DNA from: JBNJGT01 sp046496745
Lineage (GTDB): Archaea > Nanobdellota > Nanobdellia > Woesearchaeales > JACJVW01
Direction: 5' to 3'
Assembly (NCBI GenBank): GCA_046496745.1
Contig: JAWOGQ010000074.1
Span: 1-6,069, forward strand
Length of the DNA: 6,069 bases
A model generated the notes under the pieces. It did no database searches. It was not told the origin of the DNA and saw nothing but the letters and a program-made list of their open reading frames with translations. Shown here one piece after another: positions 1-5,408 of the stretch; position 1 is the first letter of the stretch; each line of letters opens with the position of its first letter. The position numbers and the translations under genes are program-made.

Positions 1-2
1 AG

Positions 3-122
3 AAATACGAGAACAACAAAGTGAAATTATACATAGACAAGCAATTCAAAGAGATGCAGACAAAACACAACATCTTAAACATCAGCGAATGTATATCCCA
101 AAAAGTGAGGGGACATGAGTAA
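3..122 (+). CDS. C-terminal fragment of an unidentified protein (5' end outside window)
   Basis: Frame 3 is open from the window edge to a TAA at 120-122, giving about 39 residues rich in Lys, Asn and Gln (ending ISQKVRGHE). I do not recognise the family. Frame 2 is also open, to a TGA at 116-118, so the frame is uncertain. I prefer frame 3 because its pyrimidine-ending codons are nearly all C-ending (tac, aac, gac, ttc, atc, agc), whereas those of frame 2 are mostly T-ending, which fits the neighbouring genes less well. Either way the gene overlaps the start of the methyltransferase (ATG at 115) by 4-8 bases, so the two are probably co-transcribed and translationally coupled. Confidence 0.4.
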   Translation, partial: KYENNKVKLYIDKQFKEMQTKHNILNISECISQKVRGHE

Positions 123-711
123 ATCACTCGCAATAAGGCTCTCAAAATGTGAGACCTTTGTAAATCCGAAGAACAATCTTGAACAGTACCCTACTGATTC
201 TAACGTGGCTGCAGACCTGCTCTGGAACGCCTATATGCTTGGAGATATTGAAGGCAAGCGCATAGCAGACTTGGGCGCAGGAACTGGGATTCTAAGCCTT
301 GGAGCCATCCTTCTTGGAGCAACAGAAGTAGTTCTGATTGAAAAAGACCCAGAAGCTCTGGAAATTGCCCAAAAAAACCTGAAAAGTGAGAGTTCGTGGC
401 AGGCAATCCAGGATGACATAGAAAATTTTACAGGATCATTTGATACAGTCATACAAAATCCCCCTTTCGGATGCCAAAAAAAGCACGCAGACCGCCCGTT
501 TCTCGGGAAAGCATGCCAATTAGCACCCATCGTATACAGCCTTCATTCCAGTGAAAGCCGCGAATTCCTGCAAAAGAGAGCCCAGGAAGAAGGATTCCAG
601 ATAACCCATACCTGGCAGTATGATTTTCCCATAAAAAAGAGCAGGTCATATCACAAGCGAAGGATACACCGTATACCGGTCATTGCTGTCCGTCTTAGGA
701 AAACTTTTTAA
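115..711 (+). CDS. METTL5-like N6-adenine rRNA methyltransferase
   Basis: This is a 198-residue class I SAM-dependent methyltransferase. Residues 52-64 form the glycine-rich SAM loop (DLGAGTGILSLGA). An acidic strand end follows at residues 76-79 (EKDP). NPPFG at 115-119 is the N6-adenine methyltransferase catalytic motif. LEQYPT at 22-27 and the basic HKRR segment near 180 match the METTL5 branch. Eukaryotic METTL5 makes a single m6A in small-subunit rRNA with TRMT112 as partner. The archaeal protein is inferred to modify 16S rRNA, probably with a Trm112-type partner that is not in this window. Length and motifs are complete. The ATG overlaps the upstream gene, and a purine-rich GAGGGG stretch just before it may serve as a ribosome site. 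The neighbour rpoL supports a translation/transcription housekeeping context. Confidence 0.88.
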   Translation: MSKSLAIRLSKCETFVNPKNNLEQYPTDSNVAADLLWNAYMLGDIEGKRIADLGAGTGILSLGAILLGATEVVLIEKDPEALEIAQKNLKSESSWQAIQDDIENFTGSFDTVIQNPPFGCQKKHADRPFLGKACQLAPIVYSLHSSESREFLQKRAQEEGFQITHTWQYDFPIKKSRSYHKRRIHRIPVIAVRLRKTF

Positions 712-712
712 A
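705..712 (+). promoter_or_regulatory. TATA box for rpoL
   Basis: TTTTTAAA lies across the stop codon of the methyltransferase gene, and its centre is 26.5 bases before the rpoL ATG at 735. That is the spacing expected if transcription starts at or next to the ATG (leaderless mRNA). No Shine-Dalgarno is present in front of 735, which fits. rpoL may therefore be transcribed both by read-through and from its own start. Confidence 0.6.
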
Positions 713-734
713 CAGGCCATTATTTCTATGACCC

Positions 735-1004
735 ATGGAAATCAAGGAAAATACCAAAACAAAGGTTGTCCTTAAGGCTGAAGGGTCCGATGCAACCATC
801 TGTAACCTTCTTCGGGAAGAACTCTGGACCGACGAGAAAGTGAAGATTGCAGGATTCAACATCGATCACCCACTGATAGGTGAACCACAAATCATCATCG
901 AGACCACAAGTCCACGAAAACCGCTTGAAGCCACAAAAGATGCACTTGACAGGCTTGCAAAAAGAACAACCAAGCTCTCAAAGGAATTCGCAAAGGCAAA
1001 ATGA
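735..1004 (+). CDS. rpoL: DNA-directed RNA polymerase subunit L (Rpo11)
   Basis: The 89-residue product matches archaeal Rpo11/RpoL, the homologue of eukaryotic Rpb11/AC19 and of the bacterial alpha N-terminal domain. It pairs with Rpo3 (RpoD) to form the assembly platform of RNA polymerase. Recognisable parts are NLLREELW at residues 24-31, the AGFNIDHPL segment at 39-47, and the strand IIIET at 53-57 before a long C-terminal helix. The family segment usually reads like DHTLGNLL; here it is SDATICNLL, so the usual His-Thr is altered while the helix is kept. The length is typical of the archaeal subunit. The gene starts 23 bases after the methyltransferase stop with its own TATA box and overlaps AMMECR1 by ATGA at 1001-1004. 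Confidence 0.9.
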   Translation: MEIKENTKTKVVLKAEGSDATICNLLREELWTDEKVKIAGFNIDHPLIGEPQIIIETTSPRKPLEATKDALDRLAKRTTKLSKEFAKAK

Positions 1005-1543
1005 ATCCCCAAGAGGGACATCTTCTTAATTTAGCCCGCAGGGCACTTGATGCCTCAGTCAAAGGCCAGGAACAACCCAAAAGTGAGTCTTCAGAAAAGA
1101 GAGGAGTGTTTGTCACCCTCAAGAAAGACGGAGAGCTGAGAGGATGTATAGGTTTTCCTGAACCGGTTTTTCCCCTAGAAGAAGCGATATGCAAAGCAGC
1201 AGGATCAGCTGCCCTAGAAGACCCGCGGTTCCCTCCAGTAACACCAGAGGAACTTGACAGCATCACAATTGAGCTTTCTATCCTGACACTACCCCAGGAA
1301 ATGACCTGCAACCCGCAAGAACGACCTCAAAAAGTGAGAGTTGGAACTGACGGCCTGATTGCAGAGAATCCCCGCGGAAGAGGACTGCTTCTTCCCCAGG
1401 TCCCGGAAGAGTTCGGCTGGGACGCAACAGAGTTTCTCGGACACACCTGCCTTAAAGCAGGTCTTCCAAAAGACGCATGGAAAGATTCTGAAACCAAGAT
1501 ATTCACTTTCCAGGCAAAAGTGATCTCAGAAAGTGAGAAGTAA
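1001..1543 (+). CDS. AMMECR1 domain protein
   Basis: The 180-residue protein is a full-length AMMECR1 domain. Hallmarks are LRGCIGF at residues 46-52 (family LRGCIG), AALEDPRFPPV at 70-80, and a C-terminal block from GTDGLI (115) through GLLLPQV (128-134) and FLGHTC (145-150) to KAGLPKDAW (152-160). The biochemical role of the family is not settled. In many microbes AMMECR1 is encoded with a Memo-like dioxygenase and a radical SAM protein (AmmeMemoRadiSam). Neither partner is beside it here; it sits instead behind rpoL, sharing an ATGA overlap, so translation is probably coupled. The acidic, serine-rich stretch at residues 26-33 is an insertion-like loop before the first strand. Identification is firm and function is open. 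Confidence 0.92.
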   Translation: MNPQEGHLLNLARRALDASVKGQEQPKSESSEKRGVFVTLKKDGELRGCIGFPEPVFPLEEAICKAAGSAALEDPRFPPVTPEELDSITIELSILTLPQEMTCNPQERPQKVRVGTDGLIAENPRGRGLLLPQVPEEFGWDATEFLGHTCLKAGLPKDAWKDSETKIFTFQAKVISESEK

Positions 1544-1578
1544 GAATTCTAAGAAAATAAAGCCTATAGTGAAAAGTT

Positions 1579-1586
1579 TTTTATAA
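1579..1586 (+). promoter_or_regulatory. TATA box for the hypothetical gene at 1609
   Basis: TTTTATAA within a T6 run is centred 26.5 bases before the ATG at 1609. This supports the ATG at 1609 rather than the in-frame GTG at 1594, which would lie upstream of the predicted transcription start and has no ribosome binding site. Confidence 0.65.
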
Positions 1587-1608
1587 GATTATAGTGCCCA
1601 AAAGCCCC

Positions 1609-2121
1609 ATGGCCTTCATCAGGATCAAACGTCGACCCCTGAAAAGCAAAGAAGTCTGGTACGCCTATCTTGTAAAGAACGTGTGGGACAAGAAAAAGAA
1701 CTCCTCCAGGCAGAACGTGAGCAAATATCTTGGCAAATGCCTGGAAGGAACCCCTGCAAACAGCATCTCTTTCGAAGAATTCACCGGAAAAGACATCCCG
1801 TCATACATACACCACTCCTCAAGCAGGATAATAAGCGACCTGGTCCAATGGGAGATCAGGAAGCACGATTTCTCTGAAGAAGTATCATACAAGAAAAGCA
1901 AGAAAGGAGTGTTTGCAGGCGACTCCGAATGTGTCCTGATGATAAATCAAGGCCACATGTGCGGCTACACCATCCGAAGGCTATTCAATTTCCGCCCAAA
2001 CTCCCAGGACGAGCACGAGGTAGGCTTAGAGCTTGCAAAAAGATTCACAGAAGCAGGCATAAGCATCCCAAGAGAACTTTTTGTAGCCTTCTTCGAGAAA
2101 GTGGCAACCATTGAGTATTGA
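1609..2121 (+). CDS. Conserved-looking archaeal protein of unknown function
   Basis: The 170-residue product begins MAFIRIKRRP and continues through VWYAYLVKNVW, a Lys/Ser-rich turn and NVSKYLGKC. This strand-turn-strand pattern followed by a KYLG element resembles the N-terminal domain of IS4/IS1634-type transposases and of small hypothetical proteins in uncultivated archaea. There is no room for a DDE catalytic domain, so it is not a complete transposase. The middle (residues 60-100) is polar with KKSKKG. The C-terminal part contains GDSECVLMINQG and two predicted helices. No signal peptide or membrane segment is visible. It has its own TATA box and a leaderless-type start, and it ends 39 bases before uppS, so a separate transcript is likely. 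The basic N-terminus suggests nucleic-acid binding, but this is inference only. Confidence 0.75.
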   Translation: MAFIRIKRRPLKSKEVWYAYLVKNVWDKKKNSSRQNVSKYLGKCLEGTPANSISFEEFTGKDIPSYIHHSSSRIISDLVQWEIRKHDFSEEVSYKKSKKGVFAGDSECVLMINQGHMCGYTIRRLFNFRPNSQDEHEVGLELAKRFTEAGISIPRELFVAFFEKVATIEY

Positions 2122-2129
2122 CCAGAAAT

Positions 2130-2137
2130 TTTTTAAA
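2130..2137 (+). promoter_or_regulatory. TATA box for uppS
   Basis: TTTTTAAA is centred 27.5 bases before the ATG at 2161. There is no Shine-Dalgarno ahead of the ATG, consistent with a leaderless transcript. The box begins only nine bases after the stop codon of the preceding gene. Confidence 0.65.
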
Positions 2138-2160
2138 TCCGACTGAATACAACCCCCTCA

Positions 2161-2856
2161 ATGAAGGAAGTTCGCCACATTGGGATCATAATGGATGGGA
2201 ACCGCAGGTTTGCGAAAAGACTCATGAGACATCCATCAAAGGGTCATGAATGGGGCGCAAAAAAAGTAGGAAAACTCCTTGAATGGTGCAAGGAAGTCAA
2301 TGTAAAAGAACTTACCCTCTACAGCCTTTCTCTTGAGAATTTCAACAGGCCAAAAGAAGAATTTGACTATCTGATGAGCCTCTTTCGAAAAGAGTTTGAC
2401 AACCTCAAGGAAGATAAAAGGATATACAATAACAAGATAAGGATACGAGGCATCGGAAGGATTCACATGCTCCCTGATGATGTCCAGGAAAAGGTCCGTG
2501 AGATCGAAGAGAAAACAAAGGATCACGACCAATACCAGATCAATTTTGCACTCGCATACGGTGGCAGGAGCGAAATAACCGACGCTACAAAAATAATCGC
2601 TGAAAAAGTAAAGAACAATGAACTAGAGATTGATGACATCGATGAAGAACTGGTCAAGAACCACCTGTACTTATCACATGAACCAGACTTCATAATCCGC
2701 ACAGGAGGAGATCACCGGACCAGCAATTTCCTGCCATACCAAAGCACATATGCTGAACTTTTCTTTCTCAACAAGATGTGGCCTGAATTCGAAAAAGAAG
2801 ATCTCCTATCAATAATCGAACAATTTCAGATGCGTGACAGAAGGTTTGGCAAATAG
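2161..2856 (+). CDS. uppS: Cis-prenyltransferase (undecaprenyl/polyprenyl diphosphate synthase family)
   Basis: The 231-residue protein condenses isopentenyl diphosphate onto an allylic diphosphate in cis. In archaea this builds the polyprenyl or dolichyl carrier used for glycan transfer at the membrane. All conserved regions are present: MDGNRR at residues 11-16 with the catalytic Asp12, SLENFNRP at 57-64 (usually STENWxRP), FALAYGGRSEI at 129-139, and PDFIIRTGGDHRTSNF at 175-190 followed by AELFF and WPEF. RDRRFGK forms the C-terminus. One departure is visible: the Glu that binds Mg2+ in the RTGGE motif of bacterial enzymes is Asp184 here. The length is near the short end for the family, so product chain length cannot be judged. 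Its last 31 bases are overlapped by a minus-strand gene. Confidence 0.93.
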   Translation: MKEVRHIGIIMDGNRRFAKRLMRHPSKGHEWGAKKVGKLLEWCKEVNVKELTLYSLSLENFNRPKEEFDYLMSLFRKEFDNLKEDKRIYNNKIRIRGIGRIHMLPDDVQEKVREIEEKTKDHDQYQINFALAYGGRSEITDATKIIAEKVKNNELEIDDIDEELVKNHLYLSHEPDFIIRTGGDHRTSNFLPYQSTYAELFFLNKMWPEFEKEDLLSIIEQFQMRDRRFGK

Positions 2857-2978
2857 CCCTTCCGCACAATCTTTGATGGCGGAAACGAAGACCTGATAGG
2901 CTCATCAAATACATTCAGGCACGTATGACAAAACGCATCCTGATGTTTCACCAGTTCTCCGCAATGTGGGCATTCCAT
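2826..2978 (-). CDS. Small zinc-ribbon protein, 50 residues
   Basis: The minus strand has an ATG at 2978 and a TGA at 2826-2828, encoding 50 residues. CPHC at residues 3-6 and CHTC at 17-20 form a CxxC-x10-CxxC arrangement typical of a small zinc ribbon. The C-terminal half (FPPSKIVRKGYLPNLLSRI) is basic and may contact nucleic acid or a partner protein; that is inference. A TATA box (TTTATATA, minus strand) is centred 26.5 bases before the ATG, the same spacing seen for other genes here, and no Shine-Dalgarno is needed. The gene converges on uppS and overlaps its end by 31 bases. I cannot name the family; small archaeal zinc ribbons of this kind are often unannotated. The four ordered cysteines plus the promoter make chance unlikely. 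Confidence 0.75.
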   Translation of the reverse strand: MECPHCGELVKHQDAFCHTCLNVFDEPIRSSFPPSKIVRKGYLPNLLSRI

Positions 2979-3000
2979 GACACCAGCAAATAAAGACACA

Positions 3001-3008
3001 TATATAAA
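3001..3008 (-). promoter_or_regulatory. TATA box for the zinc-ribbon gene
   Basis: On the minus strand this reads TTTATATA, a near-ideal archaeal box A, centred 26.5 bases upstream of the ATG at 2978. The core is nearly palindromic, so it could also direct TBP in the plus direction, but there is no start codon at the matching distance on that side. Confidence 0.65.
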
Positions 3009-3071
3009 GGTTCCGATTAGTCACTATTACACAGGGGCAAATTAAAGCCAAACTATTTTACCAGACAAATA

Positions 3072-3079
3072 TTTATTAA
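3072..3079 (+). promoter_or_regulatory. Candidate TATA box for the S51 peptidase gene
   Basis: TTTATTAA followed by G lies 61 bases (centre) before the ATG at 3137. A start about 26 bases downstream would give a leader of roughly 35 bases containing the Shine-Dalgarno. A second, weaker candidate (CTATTAAAG near 3087-3095) would give a shorter leader. The same TTTATTAAG string serves the next gene at 3734. Confidence 0.45.
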
Positions 3080-3124
3080 GCAATTCTATTAAAGCAAATT
3101 AACAAATTACCATCAATAACTGCC

Positions 3125-3130
3125 GGAGGA
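3125..3130 (+). promoter_or_regulatory. Shine-Dalgarno site of the S51 peptidase gene
   Basis: GGAGGA lies six bases before the ATG at 3137, an ideal distance. It is the only strong Shine-Dalgarno before a first gene in this window, and it fixes the start at 3137. Confidence 0.8.
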
Positions 3131-3136
3131 TTACAA

Positions 3137-3721
3137 ATGCAACCTATTATACTTATTGGAGGAGGAGAGATTGCACAAAGAGAGACTGAACAGATAGATA
3201 GGCTTGCCTTAGCTCAAGGCCGCAGAGTTCTTTTTGTCCCTATAGCTGCTTTTGATTCAGAAGGATATGCTGAAACCTTCAAAAGATATTATACCTCACT
3301 GGGAGCACAAGTAGATGTAGTCTATATAACCAAAGAGAGTGATCAAGAAGTTATAGAAAAAATAAACAATACTGATATCGTTTATCTGTCTGGTGGTGAT
3401 ACCCAGAACTTGCTCTCTAATTTTAAACCATCTTTCATTCAGGCAATCAGGAAAAAGACGATAGTAGGAATAAGTGCAGGCGCATTGGCCCTCTCAAAAA
3501 GATGCCTTTTAACAAAGGATAAGGACACACCTGAAACCAAGATCATTCCAGGATTTGGGCTGATTGATTTCACAACAGAAGTACATTTTGATGGAAATGC
3601 AGAAGAGATAACCAAACTTGATATTCCTGTTTATGCTATTGGCGAAAAGAGTTGTATCATTGTAGATGACAAAAAATTAACCTTTATTGGTGATGTGACC
3701 TATTTCAAAAATGATCCGTAA
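3137..3721 (+). CDS. Peptidase S51 family protein (dipeptidase E / cyanophycinase-like)
   Basis: The 194-residue protein has the flavodoxin-like fold pattern of the S51 serine peptidases. IILIGGGEIA at residues 4-13 is the first strand and loop, YLSGGDTQNLL at 83-93 is the substrate-side loop, and GISAGA at 111-116 is the nucleophile elbow with Ser113. His150 (EVHFDGN region) and Glu170 (AIGEKS) fall where the PepE triad has its His and Glu. Known members cleave Asp-X dipeptides (PepE) or cyanophycin; the substrate here cannot be told, and no cyanophycin synthetase is nearby. No signal peptide is visible, so it is probably cytoplasmic. Codons are more T-ending than in the genes upstream, and it alone uses a leader with a strong Shine-Dalgarno, which hints at a different history. 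Confidence 0.85.
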   Translation: MQPIILIGGGEIAQRETEQIDRLALAQGRRVLFVPIAAFDSEGYAETFKRYYTSLGAQVDVVYITKESDQEVIEKINNTDIVYLSGGDTQNLLSNFKPSFIQAIRKKTIVGISAGALALSKRCLLTKDKDTPETKIIPGFGLIDFTTEVHFDGNAEEITKLDIPVYAIGEKSCIIVDDKKLTFIGDVTYFKNDP

Positions 3722-3733
3722 CCTAAAGCAAGT

Positions 3734-3741
3734 TTTATTAA
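3734..3741 (+). promoter_or_regulatory. TATA box for the SLOG-like gene
   Basis: TTTATTAA is centred 26.5 bases before the ATG at 3764, with no Shine-Dalgarno ahead of that ATG. The box starts 13 bases after the peptidase stop codon, so the SLOG-like gene probably has its own leaderless transcript. Confidence 0.6.
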
Positions 3742-3763
3742 GTCTGCTCACATCCAACCTCTC

Positions 3764-4336
3764 ATGGACGCGGTCATAATCGGAGCCTCAGACAGGTCTT
3801 CGCTTTGGAGACACGGTAAAGTCAAGGATTACGAAAGATTTGTCCAGGACTATGCCCAATTTCTCTCAAAAAGGTTCGATAATCTCATAGTGACCCCTGA
3901 TGATGGAGTCTATACAGATATTGCCCTAGAGTTTGGAAAGATCAAAGGCAAGAAGCCTATAGGATATTATCCTGACAAAGATACCTTTTATGGCATAGAC
4001 CATATCAAAAAGAATTTTCCCAACTATGAATTAAGACCCATAGACGGGGATTGGTATAAACTGAATGCTGATCTTACAAAACAATCCCATATTGTTATCT
4101 GCCTGGGATTTACCCCTGGAGCTATGATTGAAGGCGCTTTCATCAAGTATCACCAGAAGTATGGAAGCTATAAAGACCCTACACTCAAGAATATTCATTG
4201 GTTGATTGACGAAAGATGCATAGAGGATAGGCTGCCAAAAAGTTTCGAGGAACAGATCTCAAACATATTCTATTATAATGATCTTAAAGAACTGGAACAA
4301 CTGCTAGAGAAAAAAGTGAATGAGACATCACGATAA
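3764..4336 (+). CDS. Rossmann-like SLOG/LOG-type nucleotide-binding protein, function unknown
   Basis: The 190-residue protein starts with AVIIGASDRSS (residues 3-13), a first strand and glycine loop of Rossmann type. LIVTPDDGVYTDIA (41-54) and the KGKKPIGYYP segment (61-70) follow. ICLGFTPGAMIEGA (112-125) resembles the PGGxGTxxE site of LOG/SLOG proteins, with PG and the downstream Glu retained. SLOG proteins bind or cleave nucleotides or their derivatives; a few are cytokinin-activating phosphoribohydrolases. Whether this one is an enzyme or a ligand sensor is unknown. It lacks the full GGxGTxxE motif, so LOG-type activity should not be assumed. The C-terminal 30 residues are a charged helix. 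The gene converges with hypB, with 29 bases between stop codons. Confidence 0.6.
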   Translation: MDAVIIGASDRSSLWRHGKVKDYERFVQDYAQFLSKRFDNLIVTPDDGVYTDIALEFGKIKGKKPIGYYPDKDTFYGIDHIKKNFPNYELRPIDGDWYKLNADLTKQSHIVICLGFTPGAMIEGAFIKYHQKYGSYKDPTLKNIHWLIDERCIEDRLPKSFEEQISNIFYYNDLKELEQLLEKKVNETSR

Positions 4337-4361
4337 CTGTTTTCTCATCTTACATCAGTTA
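4334..4361. terminator. Possible bidirectional terminator between convergent genes
   Basis: TAACTG (4334-4339) and CAGTTA (4356-4361) form a 6-base inverted repeat around a 16-base T-rich loop containing TTTT, exactly between the stop codons of the SLOG-like gene and hypB. The stem is short and AT-rich, and archaeal termination relies mainly on T runs, so this is tentative. Confidence 0.3.
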
Positions 4362-4365
4362 AGCG

Positions 4366-4992
4366 TCATCCTTGGCTTTTCAGGAATCCGGCGATCTCTG
4401 ACGCATCCCTGTCAAAAGTTACTATTTTCGCCTTTGGATTGATTCCGGCAAGATCCTTCCTGTAAGCCTCCTCATCAAACCTCACAGCATCCGCGAGATT
4501 TATCTTTGAGATGACAACAAGAGCCGCATTCTGGAATATGATAGGATATTTTCTTGGCTTATCACTCCCTTCAGTCGTGGAACTGACAACAATATCCATG
4601 TTCTGACCCAGGTACACTCCCGCAGGACACACAAGATTACCCACATTCTCAATGAACATGTATTTCACACCAGCCAGATCCATATGGCTTATCGCATGAG
4701 ATACCATCTCAGCATTCAGGTGACATCCGCTATGCGTGTTTATCTGATATGTATCAATCCCCTGCCCCTCAAGACGCTCCTTGTCAACATCAGACTCCAG
4801 GTCACCCTGTATCACTGCAACCTTCCCTAAGAGAGGAGCCAGGTTCTCGATAAGGGTTGTCTTTCCTGCACCAGGCGAACCCATCACGTTTATGCAGGTT
4901 ATACCCTTCTCTTCAAGATAAGCTGCAATCTCACCTCCCTTCTTGTCATTGCGCTCAGTCACTGGTTTCTCGACCACAATATCACACATCAT
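4366..4992 (-). CDS. hypB: Hydrogenase maturation nickel GTPase HypB
   Basis: The 208-residue protein is the SIMIBI-class GTPase that, with HypA, delivers nickel to [NiFe]-hydrogenase precursors. Walker A is GSPGAGKTT at residues 38-46. QGDLESDVD (62-70) and ENVGNLVCP (115-123) are the conserved switch regions. Cys90-His91 (GCHL) and Cys122 correspond to the dimer-interface metal site of archaeal HypB. The N-terminus has a single Cys and lacks the CxxCGC nickel motif of E. coli. The guanine-specificity motif NKxD reads SKIN at 162-165, with Asn in place of the Asp. The ATG at 4992 overlaps the hypA stop (ATGA). A second ATG at 4989 lies five bases from GAGGTG and may be the real start, giving 207 residues. 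Confidence 0.93.
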   Translation of the reverse strand: MMCDIVVEKPVTERNDKKGGEIAAYLEEKGITCINVMGSPGAGKTTLIENLAPLLGKVAVIQGDLESDVDKERLEGQGIDTYQINTHSGCHLNAEMVSHAISHMDLAGVKYMFIENVGNLVCPAGVYLGQNMDIVVSSTTEGSDKPRKYPIIFQNAALVVISKINLADAVRFDEEAYRKDLAGINPKAKIVTFDRDASEIAGFLKSQG

Positions 4993-5309
4993 CCCACCTC
5001 TATTTTTTCGATTATAAGATCCTTCCCATCAATAAGCCTTGTATTTCCTGAACCGCAGGAAGGGCAGAACATGTCATATGGATCATCTACCCTTGACTCA
5101 GCCATGCAGTCATCACACTTCAAAAGCCCCGGAACCTCAGTTATGCACAACTCAGGAGCCCCCTCACCATGCAACTCATTGAAATAGAACCGCAAAGGTT
5201 CAGGCTTGTATGTCGTCATCATCCCCAACCTGCAATGAACGCGCACCGCCTCTTCAGTCTCCTTTCTTACCATCCGCAAAAGCTCACGCGCAATAGCCAT
5301 CTCATGCAT
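4989..5309 (-). CDS. hypA: Hydrogenase nickel incorporation protein HypA
   Basis: The 106-residue metallochaperone hands nickel to the [NiFe]-hydrogenase large subunit together with HypB. MHE at residues 1-3 carries the conserved nickel ligand His2. Two CxxC pairs, CDDC at 65-68 and CPSC at 82-85, form the structural zinc site. The middle (PEPLRFYF at 36-43) matches the family pattern of a strand and helix before the zinc loop. The protein is a little shorter than bacterial HypA. The ATG at 5309 is fixed both by the need for MHE and by a TATA box at the leaderless distance. hypA leads a two-gene operon with hypB. The hydrogenase and hypCDEF are not in the window. Confidence 0.93.
   Translation of the reverse strand: MHEMAIARELLRMVRKETEEAVRVHCRLGMMTTYKPEPLRFYFNELHGEGAPELCITEVPGLLKCDDCMAESRVDDPYDMFCPSCGSGNTRLIDGKDLIIEKIEVG
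4995..5000 (-). promoter_or_regulatory. Shine-Dalgarno site of hypB
   Basis: GAGGTG on the minus strand matches the archaeal anti-Shine-Dalgarno closely. It is two bases from the first ATG (4992) and five from the second (4989), which favours the second. It lies within the end of hypA, as expected for an internal cistron translated from a shared mRNA. Confidence 0.7.
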
Positions 5310-5331
5310 AAAAGGACAGATAACAACCCCC

Positions 5332-5339
5332 TTTATATC
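5332..5339 (-). promoter_or_regulatory. TATA box of the hypAB operon
   Basis: The minus strand reads GATATAAA here, centred 26.5 bases before the hypA ATG at 5309, with A-rich sequence just upstream. This implies a leaderless hypA start. The promoter faces away from that of the small helical gene, about 45 bases off. Confidence 0.55.
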
Positions 5340-5377
5340 TTTTTTGTGATGTACCCTGAATCAAGAACTTGGCAAAC

Positions 5378-5385
5378 AAATATAA
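5378..5385 (+). promoter_or_regulatory. TATA box for the small helical protein
   Basis: AAATATAA is centred 27.5 bases before the ATG at 5409 but only 21.5 before the ATG at 5403. By the spacing seen at the other promoters, the start should be 5409. Confidence 0.5.
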
Positions 5386-5408
5386 ACAAGACCAGAACCC
5401 TCATGGAT

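Noticed and set aside
2..118. Frame 2 at the window start as the real upstream gene
   Set aside because: Its codons are mostly T-ending and its product is Gln/His-rich without pattern; frame 3 fits the local codon use better, although the choice is not certain.
231..530. Minus-strand open frame inside the methyltransferase gene
   Set aside because: It is a shadow of a gene with full SAM and NPPFG motifs, and shows no motif of its own.
895..1311. 138-codon open frame on the minus strand
   Set aside because: It is antisense to rpoL and AMMECR1, both of which have clear family motifs; its product is low-complexity and has no promoter at the leaderless distance.
1001..1543. Complete AmmeMemoRadiSam system
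   Set aside because: Only the AMMECR1 component is present; no Memo-like or radical SAM gene occurs in the window.
1594..1608. GTG start for the hypothetical gene, adding five residues
   Set aside because: It lies only about 11 bases after the TATA centre, so it would be upstream of the transcript start, and it has no Shine-Dalgarno.
5169..5402. N-terminal extension of the small helical protein to an ATG at 5169
   Set aside because: The extension is antisense to hypA, crosses both divergent promoters, and reads as an arginine/histidine-rich shadow peptide.
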